Source of the DNA: Halostella limicola
GTDB lineage: Archaea; Halobacteriota; Halobacteria; Halobacteriales; Natronoarchaeaceae
DNA length: 64,000 nucleotides
NCBI RefSeq assembly: GCF_003675875.1
Contig: NZ_RCDI01000002.1
Coordinates: 250,786 to 314,785, forward strand
Direction: 5' to 3'
Below are positions 7,130 to 15,307 of the stretch, piece after piece. A program made the translations under genes and the position numbers. The stretch's first letter is position 1. Every line of letters begins with the position of its first letter. The notes beneath the pieces are model-generated. The model did no database searches, had not been told where the DNA came from, and worked only from the letters and a program-made list of their open reading frames with translations.

Positions 7130-7237
7130 TAGGGTGGCTAATTCAGAAGTGAGCGCTCGTCCAAAACACCTCGTCTCAAGTCGAACCAGGCGGGACGAGC
7201 GTGCAGAGAAGGCGGTCCTAACGAATGACTCCGAGGT

Positions 7238-8431
7238 TTATACGCCCTGGCCCATCAGGTGACTGCGGAGGATGTCGTCGTCCTTGTTGCCGGCGCCGGT
7301 GTTCAGGAGGACGACCGTGTCGTCCTCGTCGAACTCGCCGTCGTCGGCCAGCGCCCACGCGCCGCTTGCGGCCGCGGCGCAGGTCGCGCCCATCTCCAGG
7401 CCCTCGTTCTGGGCGACGGCGATGGCGCTGTCGAGGATCTCGTCGTCGTCCGTGGCGACGGCCCCGCCGTCGCTCTCCCGGAGCGCGTCGAGGATGAGCG
7501 GCGACGCGCCGGGGTCGGGGATCTCGATGCCGCCGCAGATGGTGTCGGGGTGTTCGACCGGCTCGTGGCGGTCGAGGCCGCGCTCGAACGCGTCGACGAC
7601 CGGCGCGCAGCCGGACGCCTGCGCCGCGTACATCGACGGCACCTCGTCGATGAGGCCGAGGTCGCGAAGCTCCTTCGCGCCCTTGTGCATGCCGACGAGG
7701 CCGACGCCGCCGCCGGTCGGGTAGACGACCGCGTCGGGCACCTCCCAGTCCTCCTGCTCGACGATCTCGTACAGCATCGTCTTCTTGCCCTCGTGGCGGT
7801 ACGGCGTCTGGAAGGTCTGGAGCGGGTACCAGTCGTCGTTCTCGGCCATCGCGTCCTCGAAGGCCGCGCCGGCGTCGCCGATGCGCCCGCCCACGACCGT
7901 CATGTCGCCGCCGTGGACGTTCACCATGGCCTTGTTCGTGAACCCGGCCCGGGAGGGGAGGAAGACGTGCGAGTCGAGCCCCGCGCGGGCGGCGTACGCC
8001 GAGGCGGCCTGTCCGGCGTTGCCCGCCGACGCGAGCGCGACGTCCTCGGCCCCGTGCTGGACGGCCGCCGTGACGGCGACGGTCTGCCCGCGGTCCTTGA
8101 ACGTCCCCGTCGGGTTCCGGCCCTCGTCTTTCAGGAGCACGCGGCCAACGCCCATCTCGTCGGCCAGGTCGGGGCACTCGACCAGCTGCGTCGCGCCCTC
8201 GTCCATGCTCACGGCCGCGTCGCGGGCGAAGGGGAGCAGCTCCTCGTAGCGCCACATCGACTCGAACGGCCGGTCCGCGAGCGTCTCGCGGTCCAGGTCG
8301 ACCGCGTCGTAGTCGTACGCCGGGTCGAGGATGCCGCCGCAGTCCGGGCAGCGATGCGTCGCCGTCTCGGCGTCGAACGTCTCGCCGCAGTCCACGCACT
8401 CCAGTCCGACGAACGCCTCCGTCGTGTCCAT
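7238..8431 (-). CDS. thrC: threonine synthase
   Basis: A 397-residue fold-type II PLP enzyme that makes threonine from O-phosphohomoserine. Residues 12-31 hold an N-terminal zinc-ribbon (CVDC...CPDC) typical of archaeal ThrC. The PLP lysine is K112 in NPTGTFKDRGQ. SAGNAGQAASAYAARAGL follows, and GGGVGLVGMHKG supplies the phosphate-binding loop. The ATG at 8431 was chosen because the zinc-ribbon starts right after it. The gene stands alone, convergent with nothing close, and is divergent from the FAD oxidoreductase at 8564. Confidence 0.92.
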   Translation of the reverse strand: MDTTEAFVGLECVDCGETFDAETATHRCPDCGGILDPAYDYDAVDLDRETLADRPFESMWRYEELLPFARDAAVSMDEGATQLVECPDLADEMGVGRVLLKDEGRNPTGTFKDRGQTVAVTAAVQHGAEDVALASAGNAGQAASAYAARAGLDSHVFLPSRAGFTNKAMVNVHGGDMTVVGGRIGDAGAAFEDAMAENDDWYPLQTFQTPYRHEGKKTMLYEIVEQEDWEVPDAVVYPTGGGVGLVGMHKGAKELRDLGLIDEVPSMYAAQASGCAPVVDAFERGLDRHEPVEHPDTICGGIEIPDPGASPLILDALRESDGGAVATDDDEILDSAIAVAQNEGLEMGATCAAAASGAWALADDGEFDEDDTVVLLNTGAGNKDDDILRSHLMGQGV

Positions 8432-8563
8432 GACCGACGGTCGGTGCGCCCGCCCCAAAGTCCTGTCTCTCTCGGCGTGCCGGCGGTCGCGGGTCGCCGT
8501 CAGCGGCGAGAGCCGGGCGCGCGTCTCACAGCCGTTTTGTAACGTCCGCCCCACGTATCGGGC

Positions 8564-9874
8564 ATGCAAGAGGACGCGACTGTCGTGGTGGCCGGCGGCG
8601 GACTGGCGGGGCTGGTCGCCGCGCGCCACCTCGCCGCGGCCGGGGTCGACGTGCGACTGTTCGAGCGCGAGGACGAGGTCGGCGGTCGGGTCCGCACCGA
8701 CCGTGAGGACGGGTTCACGTTCGACCGGGGGTTCCAGGTGCTTTTCACCGACTACCCCGCCGCGGAGCGCGAACTGGACTTCGACGCGCTCGACCTCCGA
8801 GCGTTCACGCCCGGCGCGTGCATCGCGCGCCCGGGCGAGCGCTCCATCCTCTCGGACCCGCTCCGGGACATCGGCGCGCTCACCGACTCGGTGTTCAACC
8901 GCGAGGTGCGGCTCCGGGACAAGTGGCTGACCCTGCAGCTCCGCCGGGAGCTGTCGAAGAAGTCCCGCGAGGCGATCTTCGAGGGGCCCGACCGCTCCAT
9001 CCGGGAGTACCTCCGCGACTACGGCTTCTCGGAGGCGTTCGTCGAGAACTTCGCCGCGCCGTTCTACGGCGGCATCACGCTCGACCGCTCGCTGTCGACC
9101 TCCAAGCGCGTCTTCGAGTACACCTTCCGGGCGCTCTCGAACGGCTCCATCGCGGTCCCCGCGAGGGGGATGGCGGCGATCCCGGAGCAGATCGCGTCCC
9201 GGGCCGAGGCGGCCGGCGCGGCGGTCGAGACGGACGCCGCGGTGGACGCGGTCGACGCCGGCGGAAGCGGCGACGGCGCGGCGACCGGCGGCGGACCGGT
9301 GACCGTCTCCGTCGGCGGCGAGACGGTCGACGCCGACGCCGCCGTCGTCGCGACGGACCCGCAGTCGGCCCGCGACCTGGCGGGCGTCGGGGCGATCCCC
9401 ACGGAGGCCCGGAGCTGCGTCACGCAGTACTACGCGTACCCCGCCCTCAAGCGCCTCGACGCGGGCAAGCGCCTCATCCTGAACGCCGGCGGCGCGGACC
9501 CGAACCACGTCGTCGACATCTCGGCCGTCGCGCCGGAGTACGCGCCCGACGACACCACGCTCCTGTCGGCCACGTTCCTCGGCGAGCGCGAGGAGAGCGA
9601 CGCCGAACTGGAAGACCTGACCCGCGAGGCGCTCGCCGGGTGGTACCCCGAGCACTCCTTCGCCGACCTCGAACTGGTCCGCACCGAGCGCGTCCCCTTC
9701 GCGCAGTTCGACCAGCCGCCGGGCTTCCGCGAGACCCTGCCAGGCGTCCGCGCGCCGGACGGCCCGGTCTACCTCGCCGGCGACTACACCGGGTGGTCGT
9801 CGATCAACGCCGCGCTGGAGAGCGGCCGCCGCGCCGCCGAGGCGGCGCTCGCGGACCTAGAGGAACGAGCGTAG
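8564..9874 (+). CDS. FAD-dependent amine-oxidase-fold oxidoreductase
   Basis: A 436-residue flavoprotein. VVVAGGGLAGLVAARHLAAAG (residues 7-27) is the dinucleotide-binding loop, followed by EREDEVGGRVRTD, the GG-R-x-R motif that follows the FAD site in protoporphyrinogen oxidase, phytoene desaturase and monoamine oxidase relatives. The C terminus has VYLAGDYTGWSSINAALESGR, the second FAD motif. The substrate is not determined; haloarchaeal members are often called phytoene-desaturase-like or protoporphyrinogen-oxidase-like, but no carotenoid or haem gene is nearby. Its last 18 bases overlap the convergent phosphoesterase gene. Confidence 0.85.
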   Translation: MQEDATVVVAGGGLAGLVAARHLAAAGVDVRLFEREDEVGGRVRTDREDGFTFDRGFQVLFTDYPAAERELDFDALDLRAFTPGACIARPGERSILSDPLRDIGALTDSVFNREVRLRDKWLTLQLRRELSKKSREAIFEGPDRSIREYLRDYGFSEAFVENFAAPFYGGITLDRSLSTSKRVFEYTFRALSNGSIAVPARGMAAIPEQIASRAEAAGAAVETDAAVDAVDAGGSGDGAATGGGPVTVSVGGETVDADAAVVATDPQSARDLAGVGAIPTEARSCVTQYYAYPALKRLDAGKRLILNAGGADPNHVVDISAVAPEYAPDDTTLLSATFLGEREESDAELEDLTREALAGWYPEHSFADLELVRTERVPFAQFDQPPGFRETLPGVRAPDGPVYLAGDYTGWSSINAALESGRRAAEAALADLEERA

Positions 9875-10543
9875 CTCGCCGAGCGGCGGGAACTCCAACG
9901 GCTCGCCGGCGTCCTCGTCCCACACCACCGGGCGGAACGCGTCCGGGTCGGTCACCAGCGGCGAGGCGAAGTCGCTCGCCCGCATGCCGTTGACCGTCAC
10001 GCCGGCCGCGAGACGGGTGAACGCAGGGAGCATCACCACGTCGGCGCCGCAGTAGACGCCCGGGCCGACGAGGTAGCAGGGCCGCTTTTTCCCCTCTATC
10101 TCTATCGCCGGGTGGTCGTGACCGACGACGTACCGGTCGGCGTCCGTTTCGGGCGCTTCGTGCCCGTGGCAGACGACCGTCTCGCCGTCCGCGAGGCGGT
10201 GCTCGGCTGGCGCGGAGCCGTCGTACACGGCGTCGAGGAGACCGTCGTGATTGCCGGGCGTGACGACGAGGTCCGCGCCGGCGTCCCGGACGGTCGCTGC
10301 GAGTCGGTCGACGGTCTCCTCGACCCCGTGGGGCACGTAGTCGAACGCCTCCAGCAGGTCGCCGGCGAGGACCACCTCGGCCGGGTCGAACTCGTCGATC
10401 AGGACGGCGAGGCGCTCGGACAGGTCCGTCCGCTCGCCCAGCGGGAACTCGACGTTCGACGCGGCGGCCTTGCCGACGTGGAGGTCCGACAGGACGAGCG
10501 CGTCGGCGGCCGGCAGGAAGCAGGCGCGGTCGCGGAGCCTCAT
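9857..10543 (-). CDS. metallophosphoesterase (COG1407 type)
   Basis: A 228-residue calcineurin-like phosphoesterase. The metal-binding motifs appear in order: LSDLHVGK (D-x-H, near residue 19), VLAGDLLE (G-D), TPGNHDG (GNHD) and VCHGHEAPETDADRYVVGHDHP (two H-x-H/D motifs). Members of this haloarchaeal group are sometimes located with Lhr helicase or ligase-related genes; here the neighbour is archaeosortase A, 79 bases upstream on the same strand. Substrate unknown: nucleic acid or nucleotide phosphoester hydrolysis is likely. Confidence 0.82.
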   Translation of the reverse strand: MRLRDRACFLPAADALVLSDLHVGKAAASNVEFPLGERTDLSERLAVLIDEFDPAEVVLAGDLLEAFDYVPHGVEETVDRLAATVRDAGADLVVTPGNHDGLLDAVYDGSAPAEHRLADGETVVCHGHEAPETDADRYVVGHDHPAIEIEGKKRPCYLVGPGVYCGADVVMLPAFTRLAAGVTVNGMRASDFASPLVTDPDAFRPVVWDEDAGEPLEFPPLGELRSFL

Positions 10544-10570
10544 CGGGTCGGTCGTACGTCAGTTCGGGAT

Positions 10571-10594
10571 CGACCGCACGGAGACGTGCGGTCG
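10571..10594. repeat. 10-bp perfect hairpin with GAGA loop
   Basis: CGACCGCACG and CGTGCGGTCG flank a GAGA loop (UCUC when read on the minus strand). It lies in the 79-base gap between the end of artA and the start of the phosphoesterase gene. It could be a terminator or processing signal for artA, or protect an mRNA end. No T-run follows it. Confidence 0.55.
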
Positions 10595-10622
10595 GCCCGA
10601 TACACGGTTACGACCGTCCCTA

Positions 10623-11591
10623 TCATTCCTCGGGGCCGCCGTCGGCCCGCACCGGCTGGCCGATGGCCGCCGCGAGGTCGTACTCGGTACCGGTCAGCAC
10701 GAACAGCGCCTCCTCGATAACGTCGAGCAGTTCCGGTAGCTGCCGGACGACGAGCCACGTGATGCCGACGAGCGCGACGACCGAGAGGCTCTGGGCGATG
10801 ACTCGGTCCGCGATGAAGAAGGAGGCGAGGTGCGGGTCCTGATAGCCGGCGTACTCTGTGGCGACGTGGACGAAGGCGTCCTGCTGGAACCACTGCCGGC
10901 CGAACGCGACCGCGATGAACACGTTCCGGGCGATGTTCAGCACCCAGATGATCGCGACGGCGGTGGCGAGCGCCTTCGCCTTCCGGCGGAGCGGGGCCCG
11001 GACCGCGGCGATGAGGCCGCCGAAGATGGCCATGCTCCCGATGCCCGTGCAGGCGGTGACGATGTGGGTCGTGTAGGTGTGACCGGTGGCGTCCTCGAAG
11101 ACGAACATCGCCAGGTAGCCGTAAACGGGGCCCTCCTTGTCGATCGGGACGAACTCCGGCGAGTAGCCGAGCGCCGTCATGACGGCGTAGGTCTGGCTCG
11201 CGACGGTCTCGACGAGGAAACGGCGGAAAAGCGGGACCGTCTCCGCGGGGAGGTAGATCAGACCCATCACGCCGACGGCGTGCGACAGCGTCAGCAGCGA
11301 CTCGCGGCCGTCGTACAGCAGGTACGCCGTGTAGAGACACGCCGGCACGGCGACCAGCGAGAGCGACCCCTCGATGGCGCTTTTCATCTCGAACCAGAAC
11401 GTCGGGAACACCGACAGCCAGAAGACGCCGAACAGCGCCCACGTCCCGCTCGCGAGGTAGCGCGCGACCGTTCGGCGGCCGGCCCACGTGAGCGCGGAGG
11501 CGAGGACGAACCCGAGGACGACGACCCAGGCCAGCGCGTCGGAGGCGGACGCGAGGGGGGCGAACGCGTCGGCGAGGGCGAGGACTTTCAC
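10623..11591 (-). CDS. artA: archaeosortase A
   Basis: A 322-residue polytopic membrane cysteine protease/transpeptidase that processes PGF-CTERM surface proteins such as the S-layer glycoprotein and couples them to lipid. About eight hydrophobic segments are visible. The predicted catalytic residues are C181 (HIVTACTGIGSMA), R222 (LNIARNVF) and a further Arg at 263 (FFIADRVIAQ); the C-to-R spacing of 41 equals that described for Haloferax ArtA. C-terminal residues after about 300 are acidic and cytoplasmic. It is followed by a stable hairpin and then the phosphoesterase gene. Confidence 0.92.
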   Translation of the reverse strand: MKVLALADAFAPLASASDALAWVVVLGFVLASALTWAGRRTVARYLASGTWALFGVFWLSVFPTFWFEMKSAIEGSLSLVAVPACLYTAYLLYDGRESLLTLSHAVGVMGLIYLPAETVPLFRRFLVETVASQTYAVMTALGYSPEFVPIDKEGPVYGYLAMFVFEDATGHTYTTHIVTACTGIGSMAIFGGLIAAVRAPLRRKAKALATAVAIIWVLNIARNVFIAVAFGRQWFQQDAFVHVATEYAGYQDPHLASFFIADRVIAQSLSVVALVGITWLVVRQLPELLDVIEEALFVLTGTEYDLAAAIGQPVRADGGPEE

Positions 11592-11734
11592 GTCAGAACG
11601 TGTAGGGGCGTCGGATTAAAGAGTTGACGGCATCGCGCGGCGCGCGCACTATCACAGCGCTCGGGGCGGGCCCGAACCCGGCGGCGGTTTCCGCGCGCGG
11701 AGTGACCGCTCGAGGACGGGTGACGGTCGTCAGG

Positions 11735-11744
11735 GTTTTTTAAT
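11735..11744 (+). promoter_or_regulatory. TATA-like box of the winged-helix gene
   Basis: TTTTTTAATC lies 23-32 bases before the ATG at 11767, consistent with a leaderless transcript. Confidence 0.6.
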
Positions 11745-11766
11745 CGCCCCCGACAACTGTGCGGAC

Positions 11767-12549
11767 ATGGCCGACGTCCTAGAGAACAAGCGGACCGCGA
11801 CGCGGTTTCGCATCCTCGTCGAGATCGCGGACCGCCAGCCCGCCGTGAGCCAAGGCGAGATCGCAGACGCCGTCGGCGTCACGAGCCAGGCGGTCAGCGA
11901 GTACATCCGCGAACTCGTCGACGACGCGCTCGTGGAGAAGGAGGGGCGGTCGCGCTACCGCGTCACGAAGGAGGGCGTCGACTGGCTCCTCTCGGAGGCG
12001 ACCGACGTGCAGCGCTTCGCCGAACACGTCACCGAGGACATCCTGGGGAGCGTCCAGGAGGACGCCGCCATCGCCGCCGCCGACGTCGAGGAGGGCGAGA
12101 CGGTGACGCTGTCGATGCGCGACGGCCTCTTCCACGCGACGCCCGGCGAATCGGGGCCGGCGACCGGCGTCGCCACGACGAGCGCCGCGGCGGGCGAGGA
12201 CGTCGGCGTCACCGGGTTCGAGGGTATCGTCGACCTAGACCCCGGTAACGTCAGCGTGTTGCAGGTGCCGCCGGTCCGCTCGGGCGGGAGCCGGGCCGTC
12301 GACGCGGACGCCATGGCCGCGACCTGCGCGGACGCCGACACGGTCGCCGCCGCGGGCGTGGAAGCCGTCGCCGCCCTCCGGCGCGCCGGCGTCGACCCCG
12401 CGACGACGTTCGCGGCCGGCGAAGTCGCCGCCGACGCCGCGAGCCGCGGCCTCGACGTGGTCGTCGTGGCGACGGCCGACAGCGTCGGCCGGGTGACCGA
12501 CGCGCTCCGCGACGCTGACGTGGCCTACGAAGTGACCGAAGCCGAGTAG
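11767..12549 (+). CDS. winged-helix regulator with haloarchaeal C-terminal domain
   Basis: A 260-residue regulator. Residues 8-70 form a MarR-like winged helix (TRFRILVEIADRQP, then GEIADAVGVTSQAVSEYIRE as recognition helix and RSRYRVTKEGVDWL as wing). Residues 75-125 look like a linker helix. Residues 145-258 form an alpha/beta domain (LDPGNVSVLQVPPVRSGGSR...) with repeated AA-rich helices and VVVVATADS, resembling the DUF7839-type extension of archaeal regulators; it may bind a small ligand. The upstream promoter has a clear TATA-like box. Target genes unknown. Confidence 0.78.
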   Translation: MADVLENKRTATRFRILVEIADRQPAVSQGEIADAVGVTSQAVSEYIRELVDDALVEKEGRSRYRVTKEGVDWLLSEATDVQRFAEHVTEDILGSVQEDAAIAAADVEEGETVTLSMRDGLFHATPGESGPATGVATTSAAAGEDVGVTGFEGIVDLDPGNVSVLQVPPVRSGGSRAVDADAMAATCADADTVAAAGVEAVAALRRAGVDPATTFAAGEVAADAASRGLDVVVVATADSVGRVTDALRDADVAYEVTEAE

Positions 12550-12560
12550 CGAGCCCCCGG

Positions 12561-13187
12561 TCAGGCCCGCTCCACCCGCTCGGAGTGTTCCTTCGCGAGG
12601 GAGTACGCCTCGCGGACCCGTCTGAACGCCTCCTCGTCGCCGCCGTGGTCCGGATGGACCTCCTTCACCCGCGTGCGGTACGCGGACTTCACCCTGTCGG
12701 CGCTCGCCCCGCGCGGGAGGCCGAGCGCCGCGAAGGCCGCGCCGACCGCGTCGCGCTCGTCCGTCTCTCGCTCTATCTCCGGCGTCTCGAACGGCAGGCG
12801 GCCGCCGAGGTGCGCGCCCGGCATCTCGTGCTCTATCAGCACCGCCCGGGTCCGGCTCCCGTCGATGCGGAAGTAGGCGTGCGCGTCGAACGTCACCGCC
12901 ACGTCGCGTTTCGGGAGGTAGAAGGCGACGCGCTGTCCGCAGACGAGGTGGTCCTCCGCGTACGGCTCGTCGATGCGCTGCAGGTACCTACGGATCTCCG
13001 CACGGCGCTTCGCCTCGCCGGGGCGCTCGCGGTCGCCACCGGCGTCCGCCCGCCTCGCCGTCGCGGAGTCGGGAAACAGGCGAGCGCCGGCGACGAACAC
13101 GCCCGCGACGACCACGGAGAACGCGGCGCCGAGCGCGAGGCCGACCAGCAACCACCTGGGGAACCCCCACAGCCAGTCGAGTGCCAC
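12561..13187 (-). CDS. membrane-anchored J-domain protein
   Basis: A 208-residue protein with one N-terminal transmembrane helix (about 10-34: LVGLALGAAFSVVVAGVFV), an acidic/basic linker, a middle domain and a C-terminal J domain (about 150-205). The J domain carries the diagnostic HPD tripeptide (VKEVHPDHGGDEEAF) that stimulates DnaK ATPase. The arrangement, TM first and J domain last, differs from DnaJ and from DjlA-like proteins, and there is no zinc or C-terminal substrate domain. It is probably a local recruiter of Hsp70 at the membrane. Convergent with the regulator at 11767. Confidence 0.8.
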   Translation of the reverse strand: MALDWLWGFPRWLLVGLALGAAFSVVVAGVFVAGARLFPDSATARRADAGGDRERPGEAKRRAEIRRYLQRIDEPYAEDHLVCGQRVAFYLPKRDVAVTFDAHAYFRIDGSRTRAVLIEHEMPGAHLGGRLPFETPEIERETDERDAVGAAFAALGLPRGASADRVKSAYRTRVKEVHPDHGGDEEAFRRVREAYSLAKEHSERVERA

Positions 13188-13242
13188 GGCCCCCGGTACG
13201 GACCGGGCGTCAAAGAATCCTGCTGTCGCGGCGACCGGGCCG

Positions 13243-14019
13243 TCAGTACACGGCGACGTCGTCGAACCGCCCGTCGTACGCGATGTGGTCGGGGTGAGTC
13301 GGTTCCGTCCCCGAGAGGAACAGTCGGTCGACCTTCTCCCACGTGTTCTCCCAGCCGAGGTGGGCCCGCTCGGCGAAGCGCCGGGCGGCGTGCGAGAGGC
13401 CGCCGCGGTGTCCGATCCGTCGCTCGACTCCCGCTTTCAGCGCCGCGGCGAGCGACTCAGCCGTGACGGGGACGTCGAGGTCGGCGCGGTCGAACGCCGT
13501 CCACGCCTCGCCGACGGTGTTCCGGAGGTGGGCGTAGGACGAGGCGAACGTCGGCAGGTTCTGCCGCGCGGCGACCGCCGCCGCCCGGCGGTTCCCCCGG
13601 TCCGTCACCTTCGGGTTGTACGCCTCGACGCCGTCTATCGCCTCCCGGTAGCGCTGGACCGCCGCCTCGTCGAGGCTCACGTTCAGAAACTCGGGGTGGG
13701 GGACGAGCACCGCGGCGTCCTGCCGGTCGAACGCGTCCATCGCCCCGTCGAGCGTGACGAAGTCGGGAACCGGATCAGTCAGTCCGATCGCGAGGACGTG
13801 CTGGCGGTTCCGCCACGACCCCGTGAACACCTCGCGGGCGGGGATCACGGTCAGATCGTCGTCGGAGTGCCGCTCCGCGGCGGCCTCGACGTCCGGCAAC
13901 CGCGTGAAGTGGGGGGCGTACACCAGCGCGTCCAGGCCGCGGTCTTTCGCTCTCCGGACCACTCGCTCGTCCAGTACCTTCACGTGCATGTCGACCCGGA
14001 CCTCGTCGCTCGCAGTCAC
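13243..14019 (-). CDS. PHP-domain protein with altered first metal motif
   Basis: A 258-residue PHP-fold protein. The N-terminal VDMHVKVLD (residues 9-17) takes the place of the usual D-L-H-x-H motif, with Lys instead of the second His. Later PHP landmarks are recognisable: DALVYAPHFTRLPD, LTVIPAREVF (glutamate ligand), AAVLVPHPEF (H-P), and VEAYNPKVTDRGNRRA. The C terminus ends with a haloarchaeal extension about the WENTWEKVDRLFLSG segment. PHP proteins are metal phosphoesterases; whether this one is active with H-x-K is uncertain. I chose the GTG at 14019; an ATG at 13989 would cut into the first strand. Confidence 0.72.
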   Translation of the reverse strand: MTASDEVRVDMHVKVLDERVVRRAKDRGLDALVYAPHFTRLPDVEAAAERHSDDDLTVIPAREVFTGSWRNRQHVLAIGLTDPVPDFVTLDGAMDAFDRQDAAVLVPHPEFLNVSLDEAAVQRYREAIDGVEAYNPKVTDRGNRRAAAVAARQNLPTFASSYAHLRNTVGEAWTAFDRADLDVPVTAESLAAALKAGVERRIGHRGGLSHAARRFAERAHLGWENTWEKVDRLFLSGTEPTHPDHIAYDGRFDDVAVY

Positions 14020-14112
14020 GGCCCCCTCTTTTCCGAGCCGACTCAAAGGGATTCTGGTTCGATCCCTCCGCCGTCGAAACAGTCTTACGGCGCGACAGCA
14101 AGAGTGGACACG

Positions 14113-14412
14113 ATGGCCTGGCAATGCGGCATCGACGGGTGCGGAGAGCAGTTCGGCGACGCCGAGAGCGCGATCGTCCACCAGACGAACGAACACGAGC
14201 GCCGCGAGTGCAAGGTGTGCGGCGTCGTCGTGCCCGACGGCTACCTCGCGATCCGACACGCGTTCGACGAACACACCCGCGCCGAGTACGTCCGCGCCTA
14301 CGGTGCCGACTCCGAGGCGGTCCGCCAGCGCGAGCAGGTCAAGGAGTCCATCGAGCGCGAGGCGGACCTCCAGCGCGTGGTCGCCCAGTTGAACGAGGAA
14401 GGAACGGCGTAG
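14113..14412 (+). CDS. small C2H2-type zinc-finger protein
   Basis: A 99-residue protein. Residues 5-27 form a C2H2-like finger (C5, C10, H23, H27 from CGIDGCGEQF...IVHQTNEH), and a second C-x-x-C...H...H set follows (CKVC near 33-36, then IRHAFDEH). The rest is a charged helix. This two-finger layout recurs in haloarchaea (DUF7565-like). It is probably a DNA, RNA or protein adaptor. It diverges from the PHP gene. A short T-rich run (14422-14427) just after the stop may end transcription. Confidence 0.75.
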   Translation: MAWQCGIDGCGEQFGDAESAIVHQTNEHERRECKVCGVVVPDGYLAIRHAFDEHTRAEYVRAYGADSEAVRQREQVKESIEREADLQRVVAQLNEEGTA

Positions 14413-14623
14413 CGCGAGGGGCTTTTTCTAAGGGAAGTAGCCGCCGCGGGGCGGTTCCTCGCTCCGACGGCGAAACGGCGGTTCCGCCGCCGCACGGCCG
14501 ACCTTACTGCGCGACGGCCGGCCGCGTTGCTACCGTTACTACGCCAGTGCTGACGAAAACGAGCGTCCTCAGCGCACCTCGCCGCCCCGACGAGCGAAGC
14601 GAGTCAGGGGGCAGTGGAACGCG

Positions 14624-15061
14624 TCAGCGTTCCTCGGAGTCGAGCACGCGGATCTGGTCGCCGCGCACGGTGACCGGAATCGGGACGGTCGCCTCGTACA
14701 GTTCGACGGTGACCTGGTCCTTGCCCTCGTCGATGCGCTGGACCTGCGCCTTCTCGCCCTTGAACGGGCCGGCGATGAGCTCGACGATGTCGCCCTCGGC
14801 GATCCCCTCGACGTCCGGCTTGGGCGAGAGGAAGTGCTCGACCTCGGAGATGTCGCTCTCGCCCGGGACGATGCTGCGGGCGTGGGGGATCTCCTCGAGG
14901 ACGCGCGAGATGATGGCGTCGTCGTCGGCCTCGACCATCACGTAGCTGGTCAGCGAGTCGGGGGCGAGCGCGGCGTGGATCGCGTCCTCCTCGCGGTTCA
15001 TGATCATGTCCGCGACGGTGCGCTCCTGACTCGCGGTTGTCTTGACGGCGTAGATCGGCAT
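14624..15061 (-). CDS. spt5: transcription elongation factor Spt5
   Basis: A 145-residue Spt5/NusG homologue. Residues 1-85 form the NGN domain ([20 protein letters not shown] start, [10 protein letters not shown]), which with Spt4 clamps RNA polymerase on the template. Residues 88-120 form the KOW domain ([21 protein letters not shown]). Length equals the usual archaeal Spt5. It lies three bases after secE on the same strand, the order conserved across euryarchaea and echoed by bacterial secE-nusG. Confidence 0.95.
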   Translation of the reverse strand: MPIYAVKTTASQERTVADMIMNREEDAIHAALAPDSLTSYVMVEADDDAIISRVLEEIPHARSIVPGESDISEVEHFLSPKPDVEGIAEGDIVELIAGPFKGEKAQVQRIDEGKDQVTVELYEATVPIPVTVRGDQIRVLDSEER

Positions 15062-15064
15062 CGG

Positions 15065-15235
15065 TCAGGCCCCCGGGACGAACGTCATCAGGAGGTAAAT
15101 CGCGAAGCCGAGCATCCCGACTAACAGGATGCCGGCACCGGCTATCTTTGCGATCTGGGAGAACTCCTCCCAGGAGGGGGTGCTTGCCATCTTCAGCACC
15201 CGAACGTACGAGGTAAGGTCGTATGGAACTTTCAT
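15065..15235 (-). CDS. secE: preprotein translocase subunit SecE (Sec61 gamma)
   Basis: A 56-residue single-span membrane protein. The N-terminal amphipathic helix (DLTSYVRVLKMASTPSWEEF, residues 6-25) with the conserved S-x-x-R-V-L-K and P-x-x-x-E/EF features lies on the membrane face of SecY. The TM helix is about 31-52. It starts at the ATG at 15235 and ends three bases before spt5. It follows ftsZ1 by 72 bases on the same strand. The size and neighbours make the call secure despite the short length. Confidence 0.92.
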   Translation of the reverse strand: MKVPYDLTSYVRVLKMASTPSWEEFSQIAKIAGAGILLVGMLGFAIYLLMTFVPGA

Positions 15236-15307
15236 ATTTGGAGATTGCGGACGAGCCTTTTTCTATCTATTGCTCTGCCTCACGTCGCCGAGAGAAGAGC
15301 GCGGAGG

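Noticed and set aside
14590-14612. Repeat GACGAGCGAAGCGAGTC near spt5
   Set aside because: Variants of GAGCGAAGCGAG occur often in haloarchaeal sequence (also at 35899); too short and frequent to be called a functional repeat.
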